From Anaerotignum sp. MSJ-24 (GTDB lineage Bacteria; Bacillota; Clostridia; Lachnospirales; Anaerotignaceae), in assembly GCF_018918145.1 (NCBI RefSeq), contig NZ_JAHLPX010000002.1:1-64000 (forward strand): a stretch of DNA of 64,000 nt. Reading direction: 5' to 3'. The translations under genes were made by a program, and so were the position numbers. Below are positions 53,683 through 63,602 of this stretch, one piece after another. The notes beneath the pieces were generated by a model. The model worked only from the letters and a program-made list of their open reading frames with translations. It did no database searches and was not told the DNA's origin. How positions within the stretch are numbered: the stretch's first letter is position 1; every line of letters starts with the position of its first letter.

Positions 53683-54456
53683 GTGAACAGTCGAAATATC
53701 CTCGAATTTGCCGTAACCACCGGCGAAAGAATGCTTGCCAACGGTTGCGGAACACATAGAATAGAAGGTCTTATAAACAAAATACTTGAGCCCTGCAAGT
53801 TCAGAAACCATGAAATTTTCGTTACAACAACCGGTATTGTTATAACAGTGGAATCTGTCGATGAAGGCGTTATAACCGTTATGAAACAGGTGCCGAAGAA
53901 AAAAATGCACACGGAGCATATATCCCTTATTGAAGACATAGTAAATTCATTTGTTGCCGGCGAACTCACAGCTGAACAGGCACTTGTGGAACTTAAAAAT
54001 GCCGATTCAAAGGCGACCTATCCGTACTGGATAACAATACTTGCCTATGGTATGGCAGGCTGTTTTAGAACGCTTATGTTCGGAGGCCAGATAATAGACG
54101 GCCTTGTTTCAGTATGCGTAGGAGTATGTATGGGAATTTTTGTGCAGGCATTAAACGCCAAAAACACATTTACGTTTCTTGTAAACTGCTGCGGAGGCTT
54201 TGTGGTCGGTTTCCTTGCGGTATTGTTTATGCGTTTCGGTATGGGTTCAATGCTTGATAAAATAATAATCGGAACACTGATGCCCATTGCTCCGGGAGTA
54301 CCCTTTGTTCATTCGGTAAACGACATTCTTCACGGCGATTATACATCCGGCATGACCCGTGCATATGAAGCAATACTTACCGCCGCCGCAATAAGCACCG
54401 GAGTTGCCTTTGCTATGATATTATGGAAGCTTTTGGGAGGTAATGTTTCATTATGA
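53683..54456 (+). CDS. ThrE-type threonine/serine exporter, N-terminal half
   Basis: 257 aa; GTG start with AGGAG 10 nt upstream. The N-terminal soluble part (FAVTTGERMLANGCGTHRIEG) is followed by about five membrane segments (GMAGCFRTLMFGG, VCVGVCMGIFVQAL, LVNCCGGFVVGFLAVLF, IIIGTLMPIAPGVPFVHSVND). It is the YjjP-type half of a split ThrE exporter; the partner overlaps by 4 nt. It exports serine or threonine in characterised relatives. Confidence 0.85.
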   Translation: MNSRNILEFAVTTGERMLANGCGTHRIEGLINKILEPCKFRNHEIFVTTTGIVITVESVDEGVITVMKQVPKKKMHTEHISLIEDIVNSFVAGELTAEQALVELKNADSKATYPYWITILAYGMAGCFRTLMFGGQIIDGLVSVCVGVCMGIFVQALNAKNTFTFLVNCCGGFVVGFLAVLFMRFGMGSMLDKIIIGTLMPIAPGVPFVHSVNDILHGDYTSGMTRAYEAILTAAAISTGVAFAMILWKLLGGNVSL

Positions 54457-54899
54457 GAACAGTTTTAATAGAAATGCTGCTTGCATCGCTTGCATGTATG
54501 TTTTTTGCGATTGTGTACAATACGCCCAAAAAAGAATTGGTTTTCTGCTGGCTTTTCGGCGGCATAGGTTACGGAATATATTATTATCTTGTTAAGTTTT
54601 GCAGTATGGGAACATTTGCGAATTTCTTCGGCGCCTTCGCCATAGCAATTCTTGCAAGATTTACATCTAATAGACGAGAGATACCTGTGATGGTATATGT
54701 TCTTCCTTCTGTGTTTCCGCTTTCGCCCGGCGGAAATATGTATAACGCCTGTTATGCGCTTATTATGAACAACCTTGATATGGCAATGACAGAAACAATG
54801 AAGTGCATAAAAATAGTTGGTATGTGCGTAATAGCGATATTGATTGTGCTTTCACTGCCGGAAGGAATATTCAAAAACAGAGACAAAGCCAAAGCTTAA
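54453..54899 (+). CDS. ThrE-type threonine/serine exporter, C-terminal half (YjjB-like)
   Basis: 148 aa, four to five hydrophobic segments, with the LPSVFPLSPGGNMYNACYALI motif near the middle that is typical of YjjB/DUF3815 proteins. ATGA overlap with the preceding gene indicates coupled translation of two halves of one exporter. Confidence 0.85.
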   Translation: MRTVLIEMLLASLACMFFAIVYNTPKKELVFCWLFGGIGYGIYYYLVKFCSMGTFANFFGAFAIAILARFTSNRREIPVMVYVLPSVFPLSPGGNMYNACYALIMNNLDMAMTETMKCIKIVGMCVIAILIVLSLPEGIFKNRDKAKA

Positions 54900-54906
54900 A
54901 ATACAG

Positions 54907-54937
54907 AAAAAGCTCATGTGTGATTACATGGGCTTTT
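54907..54937 (+). terminator. Terminator of the ThrE pair
   Basis: AAAAAGCTCATGT pairs with ACATGGGCTTTT. Confidence 0.7.
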
Positions 54938-55020
54938 CTTATGTTTTTTAAATTATTATTTAATTCAAATTCATACAATTTTAAAATTAAATATAATTCA
55001 GAAAATTTAGATCGAGCAAT

Positions 55021-55150
55021 GAACCGCAAAGTATGCACCCCGAAGAAAACGGGGCGGTCGCAGACCGTTTTGCGTAGCAAAATGCTTTGACCATGATGCG
55101 GTGGTCGAAGACCACTTTGCGAAGCAAAGTTCTGACAGTTTTAAAGGTTC
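55021..55150. repeat. Cloverleaf-like repeat, copy B
   Basis: Enclosed by GAACC (55021-55025) and GGTTC (55146-55150). Inside are CCCCG/CGGGG, CGGTC/GACCG, TTTTGC/GCAAAA, GTGGTC/GACCAC and CTTTGC/GCAAAG hairpins with 3-base loops (GCA, GTA, GAA). Same architecture as 26932-27101 but different stem sequences. A further hairpin (TATGGGAC/GTCCCATA) follows before the MATE gene end. Confidence 0.55.
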
Positions 55151-55190
55151 GCAGGGTATGGGACAGAGTCCCATAGGTTTTTCAATAGTT

Positions 55191-56528
55191 TTATTCTTCT
55201 CTTGGCAGAAGCTTTTTCCTTTTTGCGAAATAATATCCGTAACCCATTATGTCCGCAAGCACCCAGCCTATCGGTATTGCCATCCATATACCTATCTCAC
55301 CTATCGGTCCGGCAAGCGTATATGCCAATACAACACGCATTCCGAGTGATATTACCGTAAGCACAACCGACATTCCCGGTCGTTTAACCGCACGATAAAA
55401 TCCATAAAGCAGAAACAAACAGCCTATTCCTACATAAAACGCTCCTTCAATATGCAGATACTGTACACCGACGGCAAGCACCTGTGTTTCCTCGGCTTTT
55501 ATAAAAATCCTCATAAGCGGCTCAGCAAATACAAATACAAGTGCAGAGATCACCGCTGAAAAGCCTGCCGACAATGCCGTTGCCTTCTTAAAGCCTTCAC
55601 GTATACGTGATGTATACCCTGCACCATAATTCTGTGCAATAAATGTAGAAAACGCATTTCCGAAATCCTGAACCGGAAGATATGCAAATGTATCAATCTT
55701 TACTGCCGCTGCAAATGCCGCCATTGTTACCGCACCAAAACTGTCAACAAGACGTTGTATAAGCAGTATACCGAAATTCATTGCCGACTGCTGAACACAA
55801 GTGAGCATGGACATATCGCATATTTCCTTTAAAATAGCTTTATTCCATTTCATGTGCTTTCTGCTCGGAATAAAATCCTTGCATTTCGTAAGATAATATA
55901 TCGATATGCCTATTCCCGAAACATACTGTGCCGCAACCGTTGCCGCAGCCGCACCGCCAATTCCCCAATGAAAAACAAGCACAAACAACATATCCAGACC
56001 TATATTAAGCAATGCAGATGTTCCGAGAAACCACAACGGCGTCATAGAATTTCCGACTGCCCTAAGCAGACAGGCAAAGAAATTATAAAGCGAGGTTGCG
56101 ATAAGTCCGGCAAATATAATTATTATATACTCCTTCATTGAACCGTAAAGCTCATCGGGAACCTGCAAAAAAGTAAGTATCGGATTAACGCATATGTAAA
56201 CGATAATATTCATAACAATCGTTACAGACATAATAAGCCCGAAGGCATGGACTATTGCACTTTTCAGCGAATCTCTGTCGTTTTTTCCAAGATAAATAGA
56301 AAACAATGCTCCCGCTCCCATTGAAAGCCCTATAAAAATCGAAGTAAGAAATGTCATCAGCGTATAAGCCGAACCGACTGCCGCAAGTGCGTTTTTTCCG
56401 AGAGCCTGACCGACAATCAGCGTATCGGCAATGTTATAAAGCTGTTGCAGCAGATTTCCTGCCATCATGGGCAGTGCAAACAGTACAAGTCCTTTGGTTA
56501 TACTTCCTTTGGTTAAATCTCGATACAT
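55191..56528 (-). CDS. MATE family efflux transporter
   Basis: 445 aa, twelve predicted membrane segments in two six-helix halves. Start at MYRDLTKGSITKGLVLFALP, with GGTGAT just upstream and a TATAAT promoter element about 40 nt before it; the longer frame is less likely. Family features: NALAAVGSAYTLMTFLTSIFIGLSMGAGALFS. It probably exports cationic drugs or metabolites with Na+ or H+. Confidence 0.85.
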   Translation of the reverse strand: MYRDLTKGSITKGLVLFALPMMAGNLLQQLYNIADTLIVGQALGKNALAAVGSAYTLMTFLTSIFIGLSMGAGALFSIYLGKNDRDSLKSAIVHAFGLIMSVTIVMNIIVYICVNPILTFLQVPDELYGSMKEYIIIIFAGLIATSLYNFFACLLRAVGNSMTPLWFLGTSALLNIGLDMLFVLVFHWGIGGAAAATVAAQYVSGIGISIYYLTKCKDFIPSRKHMKWNKAILKEICDMSMLTCVQQSAMNFGILLIQRLVDSFGAVTMAAFAAAVKIDTFAYLPVQDFGNAFSTFIAQNYGAGYTSRIREGFKKATALSAGFSAVISALVFVFAEPLMRIFIKAEETQVLAVGVQYLHIEGAFYVGIGCLFLLYGFYRAVKRPGMSVVLTVISLGMRVVLAYTLAGPIGEIGIWMAIPIGWVLADIMGYGYYFAKRKKLLPREE

Positions 56529-56656
56529 ATAATCACCCATAACATTATAATTAATTATAGTAAGCATTATACCATTTTTGCTTACATAATGCAATATATA
56601 ACTTTCATATTGAAATACAACTACAACTATGCTATACTGTCATAGAGGTGATATTT

Positions 56657-57115
56657 ATGTATCTTGACGGCTTAGACGAAATCGACCAGAAAATAATTAC
56701 ACTGCTTATAGAAAATGCGAGATACACCTATTCGGAAATCGGCGACCGATTGGGACTTTCCCGTGTTGCAATAAAAAACCATATAGATGCTCTTGAAGCA
56801 CAGGGAATTATAGAAGAATACACAACAATAATAAATCCACAAAAGCTCGGCGGTGCTGTTTCATGCTATTTTGAAATAGAAACATCACCTTCAAGCTTTA
56901 CAAAGGTTATACAGCTTTTGTGTGACTGTCCTACCGTAACGCAAATTTACCGCACTACCGGCAAATGCCGGCTTCATGTACATGCCGTTGCCGCAAACCA
57001 CGATGAGCTTGAAGGCTTTCTTTCCGAGGTAATCGACAAGCTTCCGGACATTGTTTCAATAAGCACAAATGTTATTCTATCAAGCATAAAGGACATAAAA
57101 GGCTTAAGATTATAG
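56657..57115 (+). CDS. Lrp/AsnC family transcriptional regulator
   Basis: 152 aa. N-terminal HTH (DEIDQKIITLLIENARYTYSEIGDRLGLSRVAIKNHIDALEAQG) and a C-terminal RAM/amino-acid-sensing domain. GAGGTGAT precedes ATG 56657, chosen over the upstream ATG. Divergent from the MATE gene and may regulate it, in the manner of amino-acid- or metabolite-sensing regulators. Confidence 0.9.
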   Translation: MYLDGLDEIDQKIITLLIENARYTYSEIGDRLGLSRVAIKNHIDALEAQGIIEEYTTIINPQKLGGAVSCYFEIETSPSSFTKVIQLLCDCPTVTQIYRTTGKCRLHVHAVAANHDELEGFLSEVIDKLPDIVSISTNVILSSIKDIKGLRL

Positions 57116-57123
57116 GACGCAAA

Positions 57124-57153
57124 AATGCACCGAACTTCTTCATTCGGTGCATT
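57124..57153 (+). terminator. Terminator between the Lrp gene and the GT8 gene
   Basis: AATGCACCGAA pairs with TTCGGTGCATT; bidirectional. Confidence 0.75.
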
Positions 57154-57162
57154 AATTTTTGC

Positions 57163-57990
57163 TTAATTCTCAAATATATTTTTTTCTTTTGCCAGCTTGG
57201 CTATATCCTCATAAAATCTGCCCAAAATGCCGTTATAATCATCTTTCCATGGCTTATTTTCACCATAATAGTGAATAATGACTGAGTTTTCCCAAACCCA
57301 ATTTATATCAATATATTCATTCTTTGGATTTAGATTGTTCATTTTTATAATTCTGTCACTGATATTATACTTCAGAGTATCAAGCAGATTTATTTTATCT
57401 CCGTATAATGCGGAAATTATATCCTGATCAGGAAGAATAAAGTGCTTTCCATATTTCTTGACGTAATCAAACACTTCCTTTATTGTCTGGTTTCTTCTAA
57501 GTTCATCAAGATTCATAAGCATAACTCCCGAATTGATATACGGTGTGTTTTTCTTCATTCCGAGCCTTATTCTGTTCACATCATTCAAAAACGTCTTTGT
57601 GTGGCTGCATGCCGCATAATAATATCCGTCAAGATTGGTATTATAAAGCTCTTCAAGGGAATTTATGACAATTATATCCGGATCAAGATAAAGCACCCTG
57701 TCCATATTTTTCGGCAGAAATTCCGATGCAAATATGCGGTAATAAACCACTTTGGAATATCTGACAGTTTCCGGAAATCCCTTAAATATACTGTCATCAG
57801 CCTCTATCAGATGAATTTTCAATCCTTCCTTAAGCCGTTCCATATTTCCCACAAAGTCGTTAAAATCCTCGGTATTCTTGGTTATTATATAGACATTCCA
57901 GCCGTCCTTTGACGGAAAACGCATAATAGAAAGCAGGCACATTTTCAGCGGTTCAATATAATTCTTATCAAGTGTGAAGAGAAAATTCAT
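57163..57990 (-). CDS. Family 8 glycosyltransferase
   Basis: 275 aa. The DxD metal site is in RVLYLDPDIIVINSLEELY, and the C-terminal HYYGENKPWKDD matches the HxxGxxKPW signature of GT8 retaining transferases. The start lies 4 nt after the ftsH stop. GT8 enzymes add hexoses to glycoproteins or wall polymers; the acceptor is unknown. Confidence 0.88.
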   Translation of the reverse strand: MNFLFTLDKNYIEPLKMCLLSIMRFPSKDGWNVYIITKNTEDFNDFVGNMERLKEGLKIHLIEADDSIFKGFPETVRYSKVVYYRIFASEFLPKNMDRVLYLDPDIIVINSLEELYNTNLDGYYYAACSHTKTFLNDVNRIRLGMKKNTPYINSGVMLMNLDELRRNQTIKEVFDYVKKYGKHFILPDQDIISALYGDKINLLDTLKYNISDRIIKMNNLNPKNEYIDINWVWENSVIIHYYGENKPWKDDYNGILGRFYEDIAKLAKEKNIFEN

Positions 57991-57994
57991 TTAA

Positions 57995-59818
57995 TCAATC
58001 CTTTTTACTGAGTATCTGCATAAATTCTTCGCCTGTTATTGTTTCATTCTCATAGAGATATTTAGAAATTTCATGGAGCTTCATTATGTTATCTTCAAGA
58101 AGCTTTTTAGCCTTATCGTGCTGTGTTTCGACAATATTGACAACCATTTCATCAATTTTTGTCTGTGTTTCGGCTGAACAGGTAAGGCTTGTATCTCCGC
58201 CGAGATACTGGTTGTTCATTGTTTCCATTGCAACCATGCCGAATTTATCCGTCATACCAAAACGAGAAACCATTGCCTTTGCAAGCTTTGTTGCCTGTTC
58301 AATATCGTTTGACGCACCTGTCGTTATTTCCTTGAATATTATTTCTTCTGCGGCACGACCGCCTGTGAATGTTGCAATCTTATTTTCGATTTCGGTTTTT
58401 GACATAAGGTAATGCTCGCCTTCATCAACCTGCATTGTATAACCCAAAGCACCCGATGTTCTCGGTATAATAGTTATTTTCTGCACAGGTGCGGAGTTTG
58501 TCTGGAGTGCTGCAACAAGCGCATGACCTACCTCATGGTAAGAAACAATAAGCTTTTCTTTATCGGAAAGTATTTTGTTTTTCTTCTGATAGCCCGCAAT
58601 TACTACCTCAACACTTTCCATAAGGTCCTGCTGTTCTACCTTTCTTCTTCCCATTCTTACGGCACGAAGAGCCGCCTCATTGATTATATTGGCAAGCTCG
58701 GCACCTGATGCACCGGCAGCTGCCCTCGCTATTTCAGAATAGTCAACGCCATTGGCTGTTTTAATTTTTGCACCATGAACCTTAAGTATATCGATACGTC
58801 CCTGTAAATCCGGAAGCTCAACGGGAATACGTCTGTCAAAACGGCCGGGTCTGAGAAGTGCCGGATCAAGAGATTCCGGACGGTTTGTAGCCGCAAGAAT
58901 GACAACACCGTTGTTTCCGTCGAAGCCATCCATTTCTGTAAGGAGCTGGTTTAATGTCTGCTCACGTTCATCATTTCCGCCTATCTGACCATCACGTTTT
59001 TTACCTATTGTATCAATCTCATCTATGAATACTATACAGGGGGCCTTTTCCTTTGCTTGTTTAAAGAGATCTCTTACTTTAGCGGCGCCCATACCAACGA
59101 ACATCTGAACAAACTCAGAACCTGAGATTGAGAAGAAGGGAACATCTGCCTCACCTGCAACAGCTTTCGCAAGAAGCGTTTTACCTGTACCGGGAGGGCC
59201 TACAAGCAAAGCACCCTTGGGAAGTGATGCACCGATTTCCGTATATTTTTGAGGATTATGAAGATAATCGACTATTTCCTGCAAAAGTTCCTTGGCTTCT
59301 TCCTCACCTGCAACATCCTTAAACTTAATACCTGTATCACTCTTTACATATATCTTTGCTCCGTTGTTTCCGCCCATACCGAACTGCATCATAGTCGGAT
59401 TGCTTCCAAGCTTATCGGCCATTTTCTTTGAAACCCATCTGGAAAGAGCAACCATTATAAGTATCGGAACAACAAGACTGAGGAAATAATATGTCAAAGG
59501 ACTCATTTGTTTAACTATTTCCTTATTAAAAGACGCTCCGGATTCAAAAAGTCTGTCAACCAAATTGGGATCGTTAAGGTTACCGGTTTTATAAATCTGT
59601 GTTCCGGCTTTATCGGTAAACACGATTTCGTCTGTATCTATCGTAACATCACCGATATTTTTGTCATCCATCATGGTCATAAATGTTCCGTAATCAACCT
59701 CTTTAACTCTTGAATTAACAGCTGCCGGGAAAACAACCATATTCAAAATACATAAAACAACCAATGCAATAAGCCAAAACATATACATTGGTTTTTTGTC
59801 CGGTTTAACTTCCTGCAT
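57995..59818 (-). CDS. ftsH: ATP-dependent zinc metalloprotease FtsH
   Basis: 607 aa. Two N-terminal membrane segments ([17 protein letters not shown] and [16 protein letters not shown]), an AAA domain with [13 protein letters not shown], Walker [13 protein letters not shown] and the second region [20 protein letters not shown], then the protease HEVGHA zinc site. GAGGAG precedes the ATG. Quality control of membrane proteins. Divergent from a TetR gene. Confidence 0.95.
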   Translation of the reverse strand: MQEVKPDKKPMYMFWLIALVVLCILNMVVFPAAVNSRVKEVDYGTFMTMMDDKNIGDVTIDTDEIVFTDKAGTQIYKTGNLNDPNLVDRLFESGASFNKEIVKQMSPLTYYFLSLVVPILIMVALSRWVSKKMADKLGSNPTMMQFGMGGNNGAKIYVKSDTGIKFKDVAGEEEAKELLQEIVDYLHNPQKYTEIGASLPKGALLVGPPGTGKTLLAKAVAGEADVPFFSISGSEFVQMFVGMGAAKVRDLFKQAKEKAPCIVFIDEIDTIGKKRDGQIGGNDEREQTLNQLLTEMDGFDGNNGVVILAATNRPESLDPALLRPGRFDRRIPVELPDLQGRIDILKVHGAKIKTANGVDYSEIARAAAGASGAELANIINEAALRAVRMGRRKVEQQDLMESVEVVIAGYQKKNKILSDKEKLIVSYHEVGHALVAALQTNSAPVQKITIIPRTSGALGYTMQVDEGEHYLMSKTEIENKIATFTGGRAAEEIIFKEITTGASNDIEQATKLAKAMVSRFGMTDKFGMVAMETMNNQYLGGDTSLTCSAETQTKIDEMVVNIVETQHDKAKKLLEDNIMKLHEISKYLYENETITGEEFMQILSKKD

Positions 59819-59902
59819 AAAAAATCACGCTCCTCGTCTGCTAAAATTATATCCTGTTTTATAAAAATATATTTGTTACAATCGTTGTGAATCACCACTA
59901 AT

Positions 59903-59938
59903 GTTACACTTGTAACTTTCTATTTTTTGTATTATAAT
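59903..59938 (+). promoter_or_regulatory. Promoter of tetR with overlapping palindrome
   Basis: TTGTAA (59910-59915), 17 nt, TATAAT (59933-59938). GTTACACTTGTAAC (59903-59916) is an inverted repeat over the -35, a likely autoregulatory site. Confidence 0.55.
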
Positions 59939-59993
59939 ATAGCTAAAGACGAAATTCAATAGTGAATACAAAATTTGTTACAGAAAGGAGATT

Positions 59994-60521
59994 ATGCAAC
60001 ATATGTCCGCAGATTCAACAAAAGAATGTATCTATACTGCACTGATACTGCTTATGGAACAACACAGCTACGATAAAATAACCGTAACTGACATAACAAA
60101 AAAAGCCGGAGTATCAAGAATGAGCTTTTACCGCCATTTTGATTCAAAGGACGATGTTATATTCAAAGCGGCAGAAGAACGTCTTAGAGAATTAAATGAA
60201 AAAGATGATATAAATGTCTATAAAAACTCAGACGAATTTGAAAAAAGGTACCTTCTCAATATAAAGGATTGCCGAACATTGCTGAAAAGCCTCGACAGAG
60301 CCGGAAAAATTGACCTGCTTTTTCCAATACTGCTTAAAGGAAACACTATGCTTGCAAAAAAACATATGGGACTGGAATCGGACAGCGAAGAGGCCCGTCT
60401 TGCAATCGTATATCACACAGGCGGAATTTTTCAGCTTATAAAGGAATGGCTGCATAACGATTTTAAAGCACCGCCCGACGAGGTTGTTAAAACAATCAAA
60501 AAAATGTGCAAACCTGAATAA
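59994..60521 (+). CDS. TetR/AcrR family transcriptional regulator
   Basis: 175 aa. N-terminal HTH (ITVTDITKKAGVSRMSFYRHFDSKDDVIFKA) followed by an all-helical ligand-binding domain whose end resembles the TetR C-terminal subgroup (IVYHTGGIFQLIKEWLHND). AAAGGAG precedes the ATG. No adjacent efflux target is divergent except ftsH, so the regulon is unclear. Confidence 0.88.
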   Translation: MQHMSADSTKECIYTALILLMEQHSYDKITVTDITKKAGVSRMSFYRHFDSKDDVIFKAAEERLRELNEKDDINVYKNSDEFEKRYLLNIKDCRTLLKSLDRAGKIDLLFPILLKGNTMLAKKHMGLESDSEEARLAIVYHTGGIFQLIKEWLHNDFKAPPDEVVKTIKKMCKPE

Positions 60522-60550
60522 AACACGCATAAATCCTTATATCGCAACAT

Positions 60551-60590
60551 AAAAAATATACGCAATCCAATCGGAAAGCGTATATTTTTT
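60551..60590. terminator. Bidirectional terminator
   Basis: AAAAAATATACGC pairs perfectly with GCGTATATTTTTT, between the convergent tetR and sensor kinase genes. Confidence 0.85.
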
Positions 60591-60604
60591 AATTTATCAC
60601 TATT

Positions 60605-63460
60605 TCATTTATGTTTTTTATCTTCGTCTTTCGTTCCTTCATTCAATGTTGTTACAATAACCTCAACATTTATGGGCTTTGCTATATATCCGTTCATACC
60701 GGCATCGCGACAGCGTTTTCTGTCCGAAGCAAATGTATTAGCTGTCATTGCAAAGATAGGTATTCCGTTATCAGGTTGGTTGCTGTTACGGATAGTCTTT
60801 GTTGCCTCAACACCGTCCATAACCGGCATCTGCATATCCATGAATATAGCAAAATACTCATCAGGCTTTGAATTATTGAAACGATCTACCGCAATAGCAC
60901 CGTTTTCTGCCCAGTCAACCGTCAAGCCGATACTCTGAAGAAGCTCTGTTGCGATTTCAGCATTAAGTTCATTATCCTCTACCAGAAGAACCTTTTTGCC
61001 CGTAAATTTTTCATAAATATCAGTTTCGTTTTCGGCAGGATTTAATATATCCTCTATCTGCTCTTTTGTTGCCTGCATGAAAGGAATTTCAACAACGAAT
61101 GTTGAACCTTCCCCGAGCTTACTCTTTATTGATAATGTCCCGTTCATAAGCTCGGTAAAGCCTTTAACAACCGACATACCAAGACCGGTTCCCTGTATTT
61201 TGGAAACACGGCTGTCCTCCGCTCTTACGTAATCCTCCGTTATATGGCTTACAAAATCCTCAGTCATACCTATTCCGTTATCTTTGCAGATAAATTTACA
61301 TCTCAAATCCGGAGAACATTCAAGACTTACGTTTATTGTTCCTCCGTCTTCTGTATACTTTATTGCATTGGAAACAATATTAATTATTATCTGGCTGAAT
61401 CGGTTGGAATCTCCGATAACAACAAAATTATCGCAGTTGTATTTTACATTAAGCTTCTGTTCTTTTTTATCCGCGAGTGGTTTAAGTATATCCGTACTCT
61501 GTCTTACGCATTCGGTAACATTAAACGGAGTATTTACCAATTCCATATGTCCATGCTCAAGCTGATTTACATCAAGAATCGAATTAATAAGCACCAAAAG
61601 ATAATTACCTTCCGATGTTATACTGTCGAGAGCCTCTGACAATCTAGGCATATCATTTTTATATTTCTGTGCAATCTGAGTCATTCCGAGCACAACATTA
61701 AGAGGAGTTCGTATGTCATGGCTCATTTTCGAAAAAAATTCATTTTTGGCCTCTGTCGCCACTTCTGCATCATTAAGCGCAACAGCAAGCTTTTTTGAAA
61801 TTTCCGTCTGGATATTTTTGCTTTTTACCGACTGGAAATACAAAACAATCAGGAATATTATCAACAATACAACCGCAACAATTATAATGAATACAGTCGG
61901 ATGGTCAAACAGATATTCAATAGGTGTAGTCGTTGATGCTTCTTCAACATATGACTGAACAATTTCAGATCTTATATCAGCAGAAACCAATGAAAGCGTT
62001 TTTGACCAGATACCGTAAAAATTATAATCAACATTTGCATTTATGCCCATACATAAATCAAACTCTACTCCCGGAACAATGTCAACTCTCAGTCTGTTCT
62101 GAACATCATCGCGTGCAAGTCTTTGTGCAGTATAGGTAGGAAGCAAAGCACCGTCAACCTTTCCGGAAACTATCTGCTGTATACACCGGTCCGTGCTTGT
62201 AACGCTGACTATTTCCACATCAGGCCAATTTGATGATAAAATTTCTTTGACATCAACATTATTGTCAAGCACTGCAATTTTTTTAATCTTTCCCGATGCA
62301 CCTCTGCTGCGCAGTACCGATACGGAGCTTGTAAGATAAGGATCAGTAAATTTATATTTAAACTGATTGTCGTCTATGTAATCACATTCGGAATCAATCC
62401 ATATGTCGGCCTTGCCATTTAAGATAATGTCCATATACTCCTGTCGGCTGGCAACCGGCATTATTTCATATTTAAGTCCGAGTTTTTCAGCCGTTGCGAT
62501 AAAAATTTCAGCATCAATTCCCGATGCGGTTCCGTTATCAAAAAACGAATATGGCTTTCTATCGGGATTCATAACGGCAGTAATAACTGTACCGTCGGCA
62601 ATGAGTTTATCAAGCAATGCCTGTTCATCATTAGTAAATTCAATACTGGCGTTTTGTGTTCCGTAATATCTATTATAAAGATCAACTCTCCAGTTAGGAT
62701 TTTCGACATTCATTCTGTCTATCGCATCATCTATTTTATCAATAAGAGCCTGATCCTCTTTTCGAGCCATAATGTAATAAGGTGTCTGTCCGAAGTTCTC
62801 AATGATACGTTCATCCTCCGGTGTACATATATAGCTGTTGACAATTGCGTCAATCTCATTATCTATAAGAGCCTTAGAAAGCTCGGTCTGTGTTTCATAG
62901 TATTTTATTTCATAAGTAAAGCCCTTTGATTCAGCCCATTCAAGAAACTGCGGATTATATGTATGTTTTGCAAGCAGACCGATACGCAGCCCGTTATATG
63001 TTGAATAATCGCCTTCCACAACTTTGTCATTTCCGACTTTAACATTCATACATGTTGTGGCCGTAATTGACAGGTGCTTTGAAATTGCAAATTCACTTTG
63101 TCTTTCCGGTGTACTTCTTGCCGCAGTATATATATCAAGCTCACCATTTCGGAGCATATCTACACATTCGTTTGCTGTCTTGTCGTATCCGACATAGGAA
63201 AATGTACATTGCATATATTTTGACAAATTCTGCATCATTTCGTATCCGTATCCATAACGCATACCGTTTTTGTCTTGCATATTAAAACAATCAAATGCAT
63301 AAAAAGCCACCTTATAATCAGGCGTTTCCTCTTTGGGTACATTAGCCGCATATGCCGTATTTGCAAGCATGCATATCATCATTAATACAGAAACAAAAGA
63401 TGTTAATATATGTTTAATTATGCCTTTCTGTTTTTTATTAATACACACGTTTGCAATCAT
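60605..63460 (-). CDS. Hybrid sensor histidine kinase with two periplasmic-binding-protein-like domains
   Basis: 951 aa. A signal anchor near residue 20, two consecutive SBP_bac_3-like sensor domains (residues ~48-270 and ~290-515), one transmembrane helix (VFIIIVAVVLLIIFLIVLYFQ), HisKA with FSKMSHDIRTPLNVVLGM, HATPase with NAIKYTEDGG and GTGLGMSVVKGF, and a REC domain with phospho-acceptor Asp in AIFMDMQMPVMDG. Amino acid-like ligands are plausible. No response regulator partner or HPt is adjacent. AAGGGGAAAGGTG precedes the ATG. Confidence 0.9.
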   Translation of the reverse strand: MIANVCINKKQKGIIKHILTSFVSVLMMICMLANTAYAANVPKEETPDYKVAFYAFDCFNMQDKNGMRYGYGYEMMQNLSKYMQCTFSYVGYDKTANECVDMLRNGELDIYTAARSTPERQSEFAISKHLSITATTCMNVKVGNDKVVEGDYSTYNGLRIGLLAKHTYNPQFLEWAESKGFTYEIKYYETQTELSKALIDNEIDAIVNSYICTPEDERIIENFGQTPYYIMARKEDQALIDKIDDAIDRMNVENPNWRVDLYNRYYGTQNASIEFTNDEQALLDKLIADGTVITAVMNPDRKPYSFFDNGTASGIDAEIFIATAEKLGLKYEIMPVASRQEYMDIILNGKADIWIDSECDYIDDNQFKYKFTDPYLTSSVSVLRSRGASGKIKKIAVLDNNVDVKEILSSNWPDVEIVSVTSTDRCIQQIVSGKVDGALLPTYTAQRLARDDVQNRLRVDIVPGVEFDLCMGINANVDYNFYGIWSKTLSLVSADIRSEIVQSYVEEASTTTPIEYLFDHPTVFIIIVAVVLLIIFLIVLYFQSVKSKNIQTEISKKLAVALNDAEVATEAKNEFFSKMSHDIRTPLNVVLGMTQIAQKYKNDMPRLSEALDSITSEGNYLLVLINSILDVNQLEHGHMELVNTPFNVTECVRQSTDILKPLADKKEQKLNVKYNCDNFVVIGDSNRFSQIIINIVSNAIKYTEDGGTINVSLECSPDLRCKFICKDNGIGMTEDFVSHITEDYVRAEDSRVSKIQGTGLGMSVVKGFTELMNGTLSIKSKLGEGSTFVVEIPFMQATKEQIEDILNPAENETDIYEKFTGKKVLLVEDNELNAEIATELLQSIGLTVDWAENGAIAVDRFNNSKPDEYFAIFMDMQMPVMDGVEATKTIRNSNQPDNGIPIFAMTANTFASDRKRCRDAGMNGYIAKPINVEVIVTTLNEGTKDEDKKHK

Positions 63461-63602
63461 ACACCTTTCCCCTTAATAAAAATTGTAAATACACAATATA
63501 ATTATTTATTATACACTTATATATTTCTATGTCAATTTATGCCAACCAATTAATTAAATAAAACAAATGCTACTATTATTGTATATATTACCTGTAAACA
63601 GT

